Shown here: positions 28,948 to 37,441 of the stretch, piece after piece
Layout of the letters: each line of letters opens with the position of its first letter
How positions within the stretch are numbered: the stretch's first letter is position 1
NCBI RefSeq assembly: GCF_004000785.1
Contig: NZ_BILX01000006.1
Location: forward strand, 1 to 64,000
Source of the DNA: Paenibacillus ehimensis NBRC 15659
GTDB lineage: Bacteria; Bacillota; Bacilli; Paenibacillales; NBRC-103111
Reading direction: 5' to 3'
Length of the DNA stretch: 64,000 nt
Position numbers and translations under genes: made by a program
Notes under the pieces: model-generated
Databases searched by the model: none
Told to the model about the DNA's origin: nothing
Seen by the model: only the letters and a program-made list of their open reading frames with translations

Positions 28948-29160
28948 TCATTTTTTCGCAAAGCAACAAATCCAGGGTTGGAACTCCTTGGGCGATAGTT
29001 GCACCTGCTGTTCACCGCAGACGACAAGATGGCTTGTGCGATGTAGTTCCAGTTCGCCTATCCGGCATATCTCTTCCAGCAGGGGGGTAAAACTTCGCCG
29101 TCCTAGCGCTCTGAGCCGAGCCATCAGTTCATCGATTGAACGACTCATAGATATCCCAAA
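28948..29160 (-). pseudogene. OmpR-type response regulator fragment
   Basis: The frame reads SIDELMARLRALGRRSFTPL, then ICRIGELELHRTSHLVVCGEQ and VQLSPKEFQ. This matches the stretch joining receiver and winged-helix domains in OmpR regulators (DELLARIRALLRR, LxVGDLxLDxxxxxVxxxG, IxLTPKEF). The receiver domain and the DNA-recognition helix are missing. It is a remnant of a two-component regulator next to the pump gene. Confidence 0.65.
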
Positions 29161-29177
29161 CAGAGCTTAGCGCCCAA

Positions 29178-29216
29178 AAACATAATGAGGCTGCCCATGG
29201 CAACCTCATTATGTTT
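29178..29216 (-). terminator. Terminator of the sucrose phosphorylase operon
   Basis: Perfect 13-bp stem AAACATAATGAGG with its complement, 13-base loop, then TTTTT on the minus strand. Confidence 0.85.
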
Positions 29217-29285
29217 GATTGGAAACCGTATACCCTTTAAGTCACTCATGTCCCTGATGCGGCACCAATGTGGGCAATCTACCCA

Positions 29286-30755
29286 CTATACCCAATATTG
29301 AGCGAGCTTCCCGTCGTCATCGACATATTCGATGACGGACTTATTCGTCTTCATATCGACGTGCAAATGGCAGCTTCGATCCCCTTTTCGCCAGCATAAG
29401 CGAATTTCGCTCTGCACACTATCTTCCACACTGAATTCGCCGTTAAACGCATCATAATCGTTCCGGAAGCGAATCAGCTTCAGCAGTCGTTGGACGACAT
29501 CTTTGCGAAGCGACTGCTCAATCTCGTCCAGAGTATAGTTGTGACGGTTGATCTCGCGGCCTTCTCCCGTTTGCTTGACCCTCTCGTAATCGTTCTCTCC
29601 GGCCAACAAGCCCACGTAGTAAACCTGAGGAACGCCGGGTGCAAAAAATTGAATGGCCCTGGCCGCCAAGTAAGCGTCGTCGTCGCAACCGAGGACCGAG
29701 TAATAGGAGCATCGAATCTGATGCACATCGAAGCCGTCCGGGGCTTTATGCTCGTCCGAGAGGATGAGGCTGAGATTCGAGCCTCGCTCGACACAAACAT
29801 CCACCAATCTCCTGGCTTCTTTCGTATTGATCAAATCGTCCAAATCCGGTTTTACGGGGATTCCGTCGTGGCAGTCCAGCATCGTGAACTGCTTGTGCGG
29901 ACGGGTCTTCAGATAATCGATCAACGCCTCGCTGTTCTTGTTTATAAGCGTATCCAAAATCCGGTAAGGTAAAATAAAATCGTAGATCCAACAGCCGTAT
30001 TCGGCCAGCTTATATTGAATCGAGTAATGCGAATGCACTTCGGGAAGCAGCTCGATTTCGCAAGCTTTGGCAAGCTCCATGACCCAGTCCAGAAACTTAT
30101 AAATGTCCGGCTCAACGAAGAAACAGCTAGTTCCCAGCTTCTTGATCACGTAACCGACCGCGTCCAGCCTGACGATCTTGACATTATTCTTCTTGAAATT
30201 CATGAAGAATTCGGCTAGTAGCCTCTTCGTCATCTCCGAGCGAATATCCAGATCGATCTGCTCGGAAGGGTCCGTCTTGCCGAACGTCGTCCATATCTTT
30301 TCTTCCCCGCCGGTTTCATCGATTGTAAATGTAGAATAGGGCAAGGGACGCCTTAGGAACATTTTGTCGATATCCGCTTGAACCGGTTTCCCGTTTTCCC
30401 AAAGCTTATCCAGCGTAATAAACAGATCCGCGTATTCGGAGCGCCTTCCTTTACGCAGGAAATCCTGGAAGTAGACGGACTGCTTGGAGATGTGGTTCAC
30501 CATCAAATCGACCAAGACGTCGAACTCTTCTCCGATTGCCCGGATATCGTCCCAGGTACCGAAACTCGGCTCGATTTCCAAATAGGTCAACGGGGCGAAT
30601 CCCCGATCGCCTGATGAAGGAAACGGCGGAAGGATGTGAACCCCTCCTTTGAAAACGTCGCGAAAGTACGTATAAAGCACATGCCGAAGCGCCTTTAAGT
30701 CTCCTCCCATGGAATCGGGATACGTGATCAACTGTACTTGGTTTTTAACGGTCAT
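29286..30755 (-). CDS. Sucrose phosphorylase (GH13 subfamily 18)
   Basis: 489 residues from the ATG at 30755, seven bases after AGGAGG and overlapping the upstream stop as ATGA; an ATG two codons earlier is too close to the ribosome site. N-terminus PFPSSGDRGFAPLTY is the subfamily-18 hallmark. Catalytic nucleophile Asp198 (IVRLDAVGY), acid/base Glu239 (LLPEVHSHY) and His296-Asp297 (MLDCHDGIP) are in place. It phosphorolyses sucrose to glucose-1-phosphate and fructose in the cytoplasm; the fructokinase encoded just upstream takes the fructose. Related enzymes act on sucrose-6-phosphate, glucosylglycerate or glucosylglycerol, but the fructokinase and absence of a PTS favour sucrose. Confidence 0.87.
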   Translation of the reverse strand: MTVKNQVQLITYPDSMGGDLKALRHVLYTYFRDVFKGGVHILPPFPSSGDRGFAPLTYLEIEPSFGTWDDIRAIGEEFDVLVDLMVNHISKQSVYFQDFLRKGRRSEYADLFITLDKLWENGKPVQADIDKMFLRRPLPYSTFTIDETGGEEKIWTTFGKTDPSEQIDLDIRSEMTKRLLAEFFMNFKKNNVKIVRLDAVGYVIKKLGTSCFFVEPDIYKFLDWVMELAKACEIELLPEVHSHYSIQYKLAEYGCWIYDFILPYRILDTLINKNSEALIDYLKTRPHKQFTMLDCHDGIPVKPDLDDLINTKEARRLVDVCVERGSNLSLILSDEHKAPDGFDVHQIRCSYYSVLGCDDDAYLAARAIQFFAPGVPQVYYVGLLAGENDYERVKQTGEGREINRHNYTLDEIEQSLRKDVVQRLLKLIRFRNDYDAFNGEFSVEDSVQSEIRLCWRKGDRSCHLHVDMKTNKSVIEYVDDDGKLAQYWV

Positions 30756-31729
30756 ATCCATTCCTCCTGTACACCATACATGTCCTTGATTGCTTCAAGT
30801 TCCGGCAAATCAACGATCGCGCCGGTAAATCTTAGTTTATAGGCGCTGACCGCGAAGCCGAGGGACAGCGATTCCCTAATCGTATACCCTTTAACCACAG
30901 CGGCATAAAAACCGGACCAGAACGCGTCTCCCGCCCCCGTTGTATCCACGACTTCGGTTGCCCGCGTTCCAAAAGAAATCGTTTCTTTCCCGTTCGATAC
31001 GATTGCGCCGTCCTTGCCCAAGGTTAAAATGACCAGCTTGGCACCGAGCTTGAGAAATTTCTCGATTTGACGGGCAGGGGTGTCTTGGCCGAACAATCTT
31101 TCCGCGTCGTCTTCGGAAGGCTTGACGATATCCGCCTTGGCGATCATAGCCTTGACATACGCAACGCCATCTTCTCCCCGCTGCCAGATCATCGGATGGT
31201 AGTTGGGGTCGAAGCCGATTATTGCCCCATGCTTTTTTGCCGATTCCACCACGCGTTCGATCGTATGGCGGGCTGGTAATCTGGAGATGGGCCAGCACGA
31301 GAAGTGAACGATGTTGGAGTTGAACAAGGCTTCCTCCAGCTGTGCGTTATACCCCAGATGGTAATCCGCTCCGCGATAGAAAATGGGGATCGGCGTCGAT
31401 TGGCTCTTGTTGACGACCACAAGACTTGTAGAGACGTCAACCGCTTGCACACAATCGGTGCCAATACCGGCATTCCGCAATCGATCGATCAGAAACTTCC
31501 CGAATCCATCTTCGCCCACCGAGGCTGCAACAAGCGTACGAACACCCAGTTTTCTCGCGTTCAACGCGATATTGGAGGGCGACCCTCCGAAAAATTTTTG
31601 GTATTGGAAACTTTCATGATCCGCGTCGTAATCCGTGGAGATCATGTCGACCAGAAGCTCCCCGACCGTCAAAATATCGTTTCGCCGGTTCGGCAGCATT
31701 ATGCGTTCGTCCAACCCAAAATGGGCCAT
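30752..31729 (-). CDS. PfkB-family fructokinase
   Basis: 325 residues from the ATG at 31729, which has AAGGAGG upstream. Ribokinase/PfkB features: GELLVDMISTD, FFGGSPSNIALNARKLG near 45, and the catalytic DTTGAGDAFWSGF near 265. It overlaps the sucrose phosphorylase gene by four bases and should phosphorylate the fructose that enzyme releases. A close paralogue lies at 37.4-38.4 kb with the same HFSCWPIS and GFDPNYHP segments. The region upstream, where an importer should be, holds only remnants. Confidence 0.88.
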   Translation of the reverse strand: MAHFGLDERIMLPNRRNDILTVGELLVDMISTDYDADHESFQYQKFFGGSPSNIALNARKLGVRTLVAASVGEDGFGKFLIDRLRNAGIGTDCVQAVDVSTSLVVVNKSQSTPIPIFYRGADYHLGYNAQLEEALFNSNIVHFSCWPISRLPARHTIERVVESAKKHGAIIGFDPNYHPMIWQRGEDGVAYVKAMIAKADIVKPSEDDAERLFGQDTPARQIEKFLKLGAKLVILTLGKDGAIVSNGKETISFGTRATEVVDTTGAGDAFWSGFYAAVVKGYTIRESLSLGFAVSAYKLRFTGAIVDLPELEAIKDMYGVQEEWI

Positions 31730-31751
31730 TAGAATTACCTCCTTCGTCATT

Positions 31752-32048
31752 TTACCGATCCTGCATGATACCTTGAATCATGTATTTCTGTGCAATTAAA
31801 AAGACTATGGCGATCGGTAGAACATTCAAAAGCAGACTCGCCATCAGCGGAACGTAATTCACCGTGAAAGTCCCGAAGAACTAACACGTGGACAGCGGAA
31901 GTGTCCGCGACGTCTTCTTAGTCCGAACGAGGAACGGCAGAAGAAAATCATTCCAAATACATAGCACGTTCAAGATGGAGATGGTCACCGTTGTCGGCAT
32001 CGAAACCGGCAATATGAACTTGAAAAACATCTGCTGAAGCCCTCTCAA
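31752..32048 (-). pseudogene. Remnant of a MalG-type sugar ABC permease
   Basis: The frame reads RGLQQMFFKFILPVSMPTTV, then ILNVLCIWNDFLLPFLV, RTLPLSTC-stop-FFGTFTVNYVPLMA and IVFLIAQKYMIQGIMQDR. This is the last third of a CUT1 inner-membrane permease (compare the intact gene at 41.6-42.4 kb). It has an in-frame TAG where relatives have Phe-Ser. The front two thirds are missing. Confidence 0.8.
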
Positions 32049-32311
32049 ACAGATACCTGGTACCGTTTTCCAAGATTTCAGCTGAAATGTCCGGATGGTC
32101 TTGATGGAACGTCTTGGCCGCTTCCTTGAGCCGTGTCTGAATTTCGCCTTTGGTGTTGAGTAGTATTATCTTCACATCTTTGCTCACGGAAGTGCTTTCT
32201 GCGGACTTCTGCGTTGCATGTGTTGTTTCGTCGTACGTGCTGTTGTTGCTACAAGCTGGCCGTGAGCAATACCGAAAGAGAAAGTGCAGTGGATACCAGT
32301 TGTTTCCTCAT
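32049..32311 (-). pseudogene. Remnant of a sugar ABC binding-protein gene
   Basis: Starts at ATG 32311 with a lipoprotein-type signal (MRKQLVSTALSLSVLLTASL), breaks frame at the lipobox, then continues SNNSTYDETTHATQKSAES and SKDVKIILLNTKGEIQTRLKE up to ILENGTRYL, where it fuses to permease sequence near 32050. A deletion has removed most of the binding protein and permease genes. Its promoter is intact and still points at the fructokinase/phosphorylase genes. Confidence 0.75.
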
Positions 32312-32350
32312 GAGTGAATTCTCTGCTCAGACAGATAAGATCGCTTTCCT

Positions 32351-32404
32351 CGACATTATATATGTCAAAGGATTGTCATGTCAAACCTTTGATATATAAT
32401 GTCG
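32351..32404 (-). promoter_or_regulatory. Sucrose operon promoter inside a long inverted repeat
   Basis: TTGACA (32379-32384), 18-base spacer, TATAAT (32355-32360) on the minus strand. The promoter lies within an imperfect inverted repeat: arms 32351-32371 and 32386-32404 pair over 19 bases with a two-base bulge (outer parts CGACATTATATAT and CAAAGG). Such symmetry over a promoter suggests an operator, most simply for the LacI protein encoded upstream. Confidence 0.6.
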
Positions 32405-32442
32405 ATAATGGTTGATAAGCTAGCAGAAAAATCATTAGGCAT

Positions 32443-32466
32443 CCATACCGCGCTAACGCGGCATGG
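32443..32466 (-). terminator. Terminator of the first LacI gene
   Basis: Stem CCATGCCGCG / CGCGGTATGG with TTAG loop on the minus strand, followed within 15 bases by a TTTTT run. Confidence 0.65.
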
Positions 32467-32553
32467 AGGTCTAATAATTTATTATTTTCGGACATTAATC
32501 TTCCAATGAACCAAAGAAGGAGCGATAGTTCGAGGTGTGCTCCACAGAGGTTA

Positions 32554-33531
32554 TTACGTCGTTTCCCTCTCCACCAACTCCACCGGTAAGACACATGCTT
32601 GCTCACGGTTTCGTTCTTCTTCCTGCCTGCAGATCATATCTACCGCCGATCGGGCCATCTCTTCCAGCGGTTGCCGCACGGTGGTGAGCGCTGGGACGAG
32701 CCAGCTCGCCGCATTGACATCGTCGTATCCAACGATGCGGACATCCTCGGGAACTCTTCGCTTGAGCTTGTGACAGATTTTCACAGCAAAAGTGGCGATA
32801 ATGTCGCTCGTTGCGAAAATGCCGTCTATGTCCGGATGCTCCTCGAACAGTCGCCTAATGATCCGCTCATATTGCTTCTGGTCGAATACGTTCATGTCCG
32901 TTTGCACGATTATATGCTCGATATTGTGCTGCTGCACTTCGTCGATAAAGGCGGACGTGCGTCTGTTCGACAGCATATTCAGCTTCAGGTTGCCGCAAAT
33001 ATGTGCTATTTTCCGGCAGCCCTTGCGGATGAGCAGGCGGGTCGCAAGCTGTCCACCCATGTAATTATCGGAAGAAATGTAGGGAATGCTCACGTCGATC
33101 TGGCGGTCGAAGGTGACGATTTTTCCGCCCAGATTTCGGTAGACGTCGACTTCCAGCGTATGGCTGCCCATGATAATCCCGTCCACCCGGTTCCGCTTGA
33201 GCATGTCGATATAGTCCTGCTCCTTGACCGGATCGAGCTGTGAGTTGCACAGCAGGATTTTGCTTCCTCTCTGGTATGCGTGGTATTCGATATGATTCGC
33301 CAGCTCGGCAAAAAAAGGATGCGAAACGTTCGGGATGATCAGTCCGATCAAATTAGATTGCTTGCGCAGTAGAGAGCGAGCGATGTCGTTCGGTTGGTAA
33401 TTCAATTCCTCCATGCAACGGTAGACTTTGCGCCGCGTCTCTTCACTGATATATCCCCGGTTATTCAGTACGCGGGAAACTGTCGTAACTGATACGCCGG
33501 CTTTCTTTGCGACATCGTGTATGGTTGCCAT
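32554..33531 (-). CDS. LacI-family regulator 1 (sucrose genes)
   Basis: 325 residues from the ATG at 33531, which has AAGGAGC seven bases upstream. N-terminal LacI HTH and hinge (MATIHDVAKKAGVSVTTVSRVLNNRGYISEETRRKV..NDIARSL), then a periplasmic-binding-like ligand domain (LIGLIIPNVSHPFFAEL, GIFATSDIIATFAVKI, TTVRQPLEEMARSAVDMI). It sits upstream of the sucrose promoter on the same strand. Two further LacI proteins at 38.5 and 40.5 kb share the same framework (GLIIPxVSHPFF, FxEHPDxDGxFAxSD), so the three are paralogues. Confidence 0.9.
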   Translation of the reverse strand: MATIHDVAKKAGVSVTTVSRVLNNRGYISEETRRKVYRCMEELNYQPNDIARSLLRKQSNLIGLIIPNVSHPFFAELANHIEYHAYQRGSKILLCNSQLDPVKEQDYIDMLKRNRVDGIIMGSHTLEVDVYRNLGGKIVTFDRQIDVSIPYISSDNYMGGQLATRLLIRKGCRKIAHICGNLKLNMLSNRRTSAFIDEVQQHNIEHIIVQTDMNVFDQKQYERIIRRLFEEHPDIDGIFATSDIIATFAVKICHKLKRRVPEDVRIVGYDDVNAASWLVPALTTVRQPLEEMARSAVDMICRQEEERNREQACVLPVELVERETT

Positions 33532-33907
33532 GGCTTGCTCCTTCGTTCCCAACTGTATTGCATGTTCTACTATATACCACGATCAATCGGCAATACAAGA
33601 CGGCTGAGGCGCGAAAAGCAAAAATCCGCATGCCGCAGCGCAGACGGTTTTCGGTAAGCGGAACGGCATGCAGCTAATCTTTTAATGCCAATCAGATCCT
33701 TACGGGATCGGCGTAAAGGTGTCGGACGGCGAGAAGCCAAGTCCTTCTGACCAAAAAAATTTTCGATTATATTTTTTATCTCCACCGGGTTCCTACGAAA
33801 AACAGTATGTCCAGTTTTTTCCCGGTTTAAGAGGCTAAATGATTTATTTTTCGGAGCCTCTAGGTATTCCCCACGCTTGAAACTACATGAGCAATATCCT
33901 GATTATA
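33532..33907. other. Intergenic region upstream of LacI 1
   Basis: About 375 bases without a supported gene; presumed to hold the LacI 1 promoter, which I could not place with confidence. Confidence 0.35.
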
Positions 33908-33950
33908 GAAAAAAGCTCATAAATCGCACAAGGCAATTGATGAGCTGATT
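33908..33950 (-). terminator. Hairpin terminator downstream of the tRNA-like sequence
   Basis: AGCTCAT / ATGAGCT stem extended by AATcGC / GCaATT, with A/T runs on both flanks; it lies 11 bases past the CCA end of the tRNA-like element. Confidence 0.65.
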
Positions 33951-33960
33951 TTTTATAATA

Positions 33961-34052
33961 TGGTGCGGTTGAGAAGGACTCGAACTTCCATGGCTGTTAC
34001 ACTACCAGAACCTGAATCTGGCGCGTCTGCAATTTCGCCGCGATTCGACCGA
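33961..34052 (-). pseudogene. Degenerate tRNA-Leu (CAG anticodon)
   Basis: On the minus strand the sequence has a clear leucine anticodon arm (CCAGA-TTCAGGT-TCTGG, anticodon CAG), D-arm text AATTGCAGACGCG, T-loop TTCGAGT, and an encoded 3' CCGCACCA. The acceptor pairing is broken (TCGGTCG against CAACCGC has two mismatches), about five bases are inserted before the D arm, one D-loop G is missing, and the T stem has a mismatch. A terminator follows directly. It reads as a decayed tRNA-Leu gene, possibly a former attachment site. Confidence 0.55.
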
Positions 34053-34188
34053 ACAGACAAATGGAATAATATAACGATCGCTCTGATGCATGCCGGCCAG
34101 TAATTTCTACATCCTTGGATACAGCAGCATACTCACGATCATGGATACAATCTCGGCCGCCCATGATTCTATTTTTCAGCCCGCAACT

Positions 34189-35511
34189 TTAATTACTGGC
34201 CTGCGACTTCCAATAGCTCTCCATCTCTTTAATGAAGCCTTTACGATCAATTTTGTTAATTAAATATTTCTGCATGGAGGCGCCCAGCTTAGCGTAATGA
34301 TCCCCGGGAAGGAATTTGAACATTCCGAGATTAATAACCTTGCCTTCTTTAACATAATTACTTATTGAAGGAGAAATTGCATTGGCCCCCTTTACCTTTA
34401 AATCTTTATAAGGCATGATTAATCCCATTTTAGAAATAATGGCGCTTTGTCCCTGCTCGCTTGTGACCATCCACTCGAAAAATTGTTTAGCCGCTTGCTG
34501 CTGCTCCGGAGTTGATCTTGTTTTATCGATGGTGTACAGAAACGGTTCTAATACCGGGATCTCTTGGTTCCCATAGTCATCCGGGTTGTTGTCGATTGGA
34601 ACCGGCATGATTCCAAATTCTTTGTCCCGGCCTTCGACAGGATCCATTACAGACCAAGCCCAATCTCCCATAAAGTAGAATGCCGCGTTTCCTTTGGCAA
34701 AATCTATCGTATCTTTATTAAAATCGGCAACAATCGGATCATTCTTTCGAAGATTATACTTTTTAAGCAAGTCGAAGGTATCCAACAAGCCATTGATTTG
34801 GGGGTTGCCGGATAAATCCGCACTTCCTTTTTTCAAGCCCTCTAAAAAAATACGATTGTCTTCAACTTTTTTGGATTGCAGGCCGTAGGCTAACGACAAG
34901 TAATGGGAGCCTAAAGACCAGTCCGATCCATGAATCATCACCGGCGCCTTGCCGGCAGCTTCCACTTTCTTGAACAGAGCTTCCAAATCATTGCGGGTTT
35001 TCACCGAAGCCGGATCAAAAGTCCCTCCGATCGCTTCCTCCACTACCCGTTTGTTGTACAATAAGCCGTAACCCTGCGTAGTCCACGGCACGCCCAAAAA
35101 TTTACCTTCAAATAAATTTCGCTCAATCGTGCCCGGCAGCGTCAACGCTTCGTATTTTGCTTTCTCCGGCTCTAAATCCAGTAATGCGTCTTTGAACTTT
35201 AATACCGTTTGCTGTTCCAGCATGGCCGCCGTAGGCGGATTGCTTGAAGCCTGAAGCGCTTCATACTTTTGTATATAATCGGTTCCTGCCTGTGCATTCA
35301 ATAATTCAATTTTTACTTCCGGGCGTACTTGCTGGTACGCCTTCACCATTTCGGTAAAAGCGTTATTTTGATCAACCGTGTAAAAAGTAATCTTGACACC
35401 CTTCTCCGATTGGGCCCCTCCCGACGATGCATCCTCATTGGAACAGGCAGCCAGCGTGGAAAGCAGCAAAGCCGTACAAACTCCCAGCTTGATTTGCTCT
35501 TTGATTTTCAA
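34189..35511 (-). CDS. Sugar ABC transporter binding lipoprotein (CUT1) A
   Basis: 440 residues, probably from a TTG at 35511 that has GGGGG eight bases upstream; the ATG used two codons later in the paralogue is ATC here. Lipobox LSTLAACSN, then an extracytoplasmic solute-binding domain (ITFYTVDQNNAFTEMVKAYQQVRPEVKIELL, FYFMGDWAWSVMDPVEGRDKEFGIMPVPI, QQQAAKQFFEWMVTSEQGQSAI). It is about 60 percent similar by eye to binding protein B at 43.4-44.7 kb. No permease adjoins it, so it may share the permeases at 41.6-43.3 kb. Confidence 0.88.
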   Translation of the reverse strand: MKIKEQIKLGVCTALLLSTLAACSNEDASSGGAQSEKGVKITFYTVDQNNAFTEMVKAYQQVRPEVKIELLNAQAGTDYIQKYEALQASSNPPTAAMLEQQTVLKFKDALLDLEPEKAKYEALTLPGTIERNLFEGKFLGVPWTTQGYGLLYNKRVVEEAIGGTFDPASVKTRNDLEALFKKVEAAGKAPVMIHGSDWSLGSHYLSLAYGLQSKKVEDNRIFLEGLKKGSADLSGNPQINGLLDTFDLLKKYNLRKNDPIVADFNKDTIDFAKGNAAFYFMGDWAWSVMDPVEGRDKEFGIMPVPIDNNPDDYGNQEIPVLEPFLYTIDKTRSTPEQQQAAKQFFEWMVTSEQGQSAIISKMGLIMPYKDLKVKGANAISPSISNYVKEGKVINLGMFKFLPGDHYAKLGASMQKYLINKIDRKGFIKEMESYWKSQASN

Positions 35512-35524
35512 AGTCTTTTCCCCC

Positions 35525-36328
35525 TTATAAATAAGTAAACGGCTCTCTTGCATCAATAAAGGTGACCGGAATCCCGTCGACCAGAGGCTGCAGCCATTCC
35601 GCCATAAATTTCATGCCCCATTCTTCGCTTCGCTCATGGCCTACAACGATCATGGCTTTGTTGAGTCCAAGCATCTGGGCGTCGTTAATGTAGGCGCAGA
35701 GCGTCCATTCCATAATTTCGCCGCAAACCATAACATCCAAATTCATATTTCGCATCAATTCCATCGGCATTTGTTCCCTTCCCAGGCCCAAGCTGCCCCC
35801 GCCCACTAAAATGCCGACTCTTGAACATTTCATTTCGGGTTTGCCGATGATTTGGATCACATCCATAGACAGCTTGCGCTTAAAAAAGCCCGCCAGTTCC
35901 GCCAAACTGACCTCCTCAATTTGGTAGGTGTGAGGATTTCCGTCAAGCATATTGTTTTCCCAGCCAATTTCTTTTAAAAGGCCGTCATAGATTCTGTCTG
36001 TTTTCCCCATATGCATATAATCATGAAACCGCCAGATCACGATCTGATGCTCATCTATTAATTTTTTCTTAGCTGCATATACAGGGTCGTCCTGAAGCCA
36101 GTCCGTTTCATCCTCTCCCGTATAGTAGGTAGGCTCATGGGTAATAATCATATTGGCCCCGCAAGAAATAGCCTGTTTAATGACATCAGCCGTTGCCATA
36201 AACGTCGTTACAATTCCGGTGACCTCCATGTCAGGACTGCCGCTCATAATCCTGTCCCCGGTTTTGGACAATCGAAAATCACCGCAAGAATCCGTCAAAA
36301 TGGCATCAATCACTTGTTGAACCTTCAT
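35525..36328 (-). CDS. NIF3 (DUF34) family metal-binding protein
   Basis: 267 residues; AAGGGA upstream of the ATG. NIF3 motifs: VTGIVTTFMATADVIKQAISCGANMIITHEPTYYTG (first metal His-Glu), VIWRFHDYMH (second His), RVGILVGGGSLGL, and C-terminal VVGHERSEEWGMKFMAEWL (HxxxE). NIF3 proteins bind two metals and are variously annotated as GTP cyclohydrolase I type 2; the true activity is uncertain. It is unusual to find one inside a sugar-catabolic operon, where it may act as a hydrolase. Confidence 0.8.
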   Translation of the reverse strand: MKVQQVIDAILTDSCGDFRLSKTGDRIMSGSPDMEVTGIVTTFMATADVIKQAISCGANMIITHEPTYYTGEDETDWLQDDPVYAAKKKLIDEHQIVIWRFHDYMHMGKTDRIYDGLLKEIGWENNMLDGNPHTYQIEEVSLAELAGFFKRKLSMDVIQIIGKPEMKCSRVGILVGGGSLGLGREQMPMELMRNMNLDVMVCGEIMEWTLCAYINDAQMLGLNKAMIVVGHERSEEWGMKFMAEWLQPLVDGIPVTFIDAREPFTYL

Positions 36329-36387
36329 TTCTAATCCCTTCTCTCGTTAAAATAAGCCCAAAATAGCGCTGCCGCTCTCCCTAAGAA

Positions 36388-37320
36388 TCAACGCTTAAAA
36401 GCCCTTGCCAGAGCATCCAAATATCCGTTTCTGGCGCGTTGACTGATCTCCGCATCCGGAACAACGTGTTCGAAGCCGTGATAGCATCCGGGATAAAGCT
36501 GAAATTCGACATCAATGCCAGCCTGTGCAAGACGCGCAACATAGTCGATCGTCTCATCGCGGAACGGATCAAGCTGCCCTACACAAGTATAGACCGGAGG
36601 CAGGCTAGCCAGACTCTTCGCACGGCTTGGCGCCGCATACGGAGAAATATCTTCATGGGCATGCTCGCCAAGATACATCTTCCAGGCCGCCAGGTTATTG
36701 GCCCTGTTCCAAACCGTCTGATGCGTAATTTCGTGGCTTGAGGGCGTAACGTTACGATCGTCAATCATCGGGTATAACGGCATTTGAAAACAAATGGCCG
36801 GTCCGCCTTTATCACGAGCCATTAGTGCCAATGCCGCCGTCAATCCCCCTCCCGCACTTGCCCCGCCAATCGCAATGCGCGACAAATCGATATTCATTTC
36901 CTCCGCGCTGCTTGTTATCCATACCAATGCGGCGTAGCAGTCTTCAATTGCCGCCGGAAACGGATGCTCGGGGGCAAGGCGATAATCGGGCGAAATAACG
37001 ACGCAGTTAGCCGCTTTTACAAAACATTCGCAGAGAACGTCATCGGAACTTGGGTGACCCAACACATATCCCCCGCCATGGATCCAAAGAAAAGCAGGCA
37101 GCTTTTGATCCTCTCTCCGGATCGGTTCGTAAATCTTAACCAGCATTTCCTTTGAATCTCCGCCGGATATATAACGTTCTGTTATTTGAACGGATTTCGA
37201 GCTTTTTGTAGAAGGCAAAGGGCGCTGCCGCTCCATAGCCAGATCATCGGGCAAATGAAGAGGCGGTAAAAGCTCTACCCCATGCTTTAATTCCGGAGCC
37301 ACTCTGCTTATGAAGTCCAA
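36388..37320 (-). CDS. HSL-type alpha/beta hydrolase (carboxylesterase)
   Basis: 310 residues from a TTG at 37320 with GGAGGT eight bases upstream. Oxyanion-hole HGGGYVLG near 85, nucleophile elbow GGASAGGGL near 155, catalytic Asp in VGQLDPFRDE near 255 and His in YPGCYHGFEH near 285: the hormone-sensitive-lipase family. It has no signal peptide, so it works inside the cell on imported esters. Set between a NIF3 gene and a PfkB kinase, it may remove acyl groups from an imported sugar. Confidence 0.85.
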   Translation of the reverse strand: MDFISRVAPELKHGVELLPPLHLPDDLAMERQRPLPSTKSSKSVQITERYISGGDSKEMLVKIYEPIRREDQKLPAFLWIHGGGYVLGHPSSDDVLCECFVKAANCVVISPDYRLAPEHPFPAAIEDCYAALVWITSSAEEMNIDLSRIAIGGASAGGGLTAALALMARDKGGPAICFQMPLYPMIDDRNVTPSSHEITHQTVWNRANNLAAWKMYLGEHAHEDISPYAAPSRAKSLASLPPVYTCVGQLDPFRDETIDYVARLAQAGIDVEFQLYPGCYHGFEHVVPDAEISQRARNGYLDALARAFKR

Positions 37321-37441
37321 TGTTTATACCTCCATTATGATGAAATTTCCCCAAGCGTAATCACACTGCAAAATGATCGGTTCATCCTTTTTCTCATACG
37401 CAATCGGCTGCACTTAATTTTTGACGCTCATATGGAACCTC

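Noticed and set aside
33570-33785. 71-codon frame upstream of LacI 1
   Set aside because: No ribosome site and no family features; probably intergenic.
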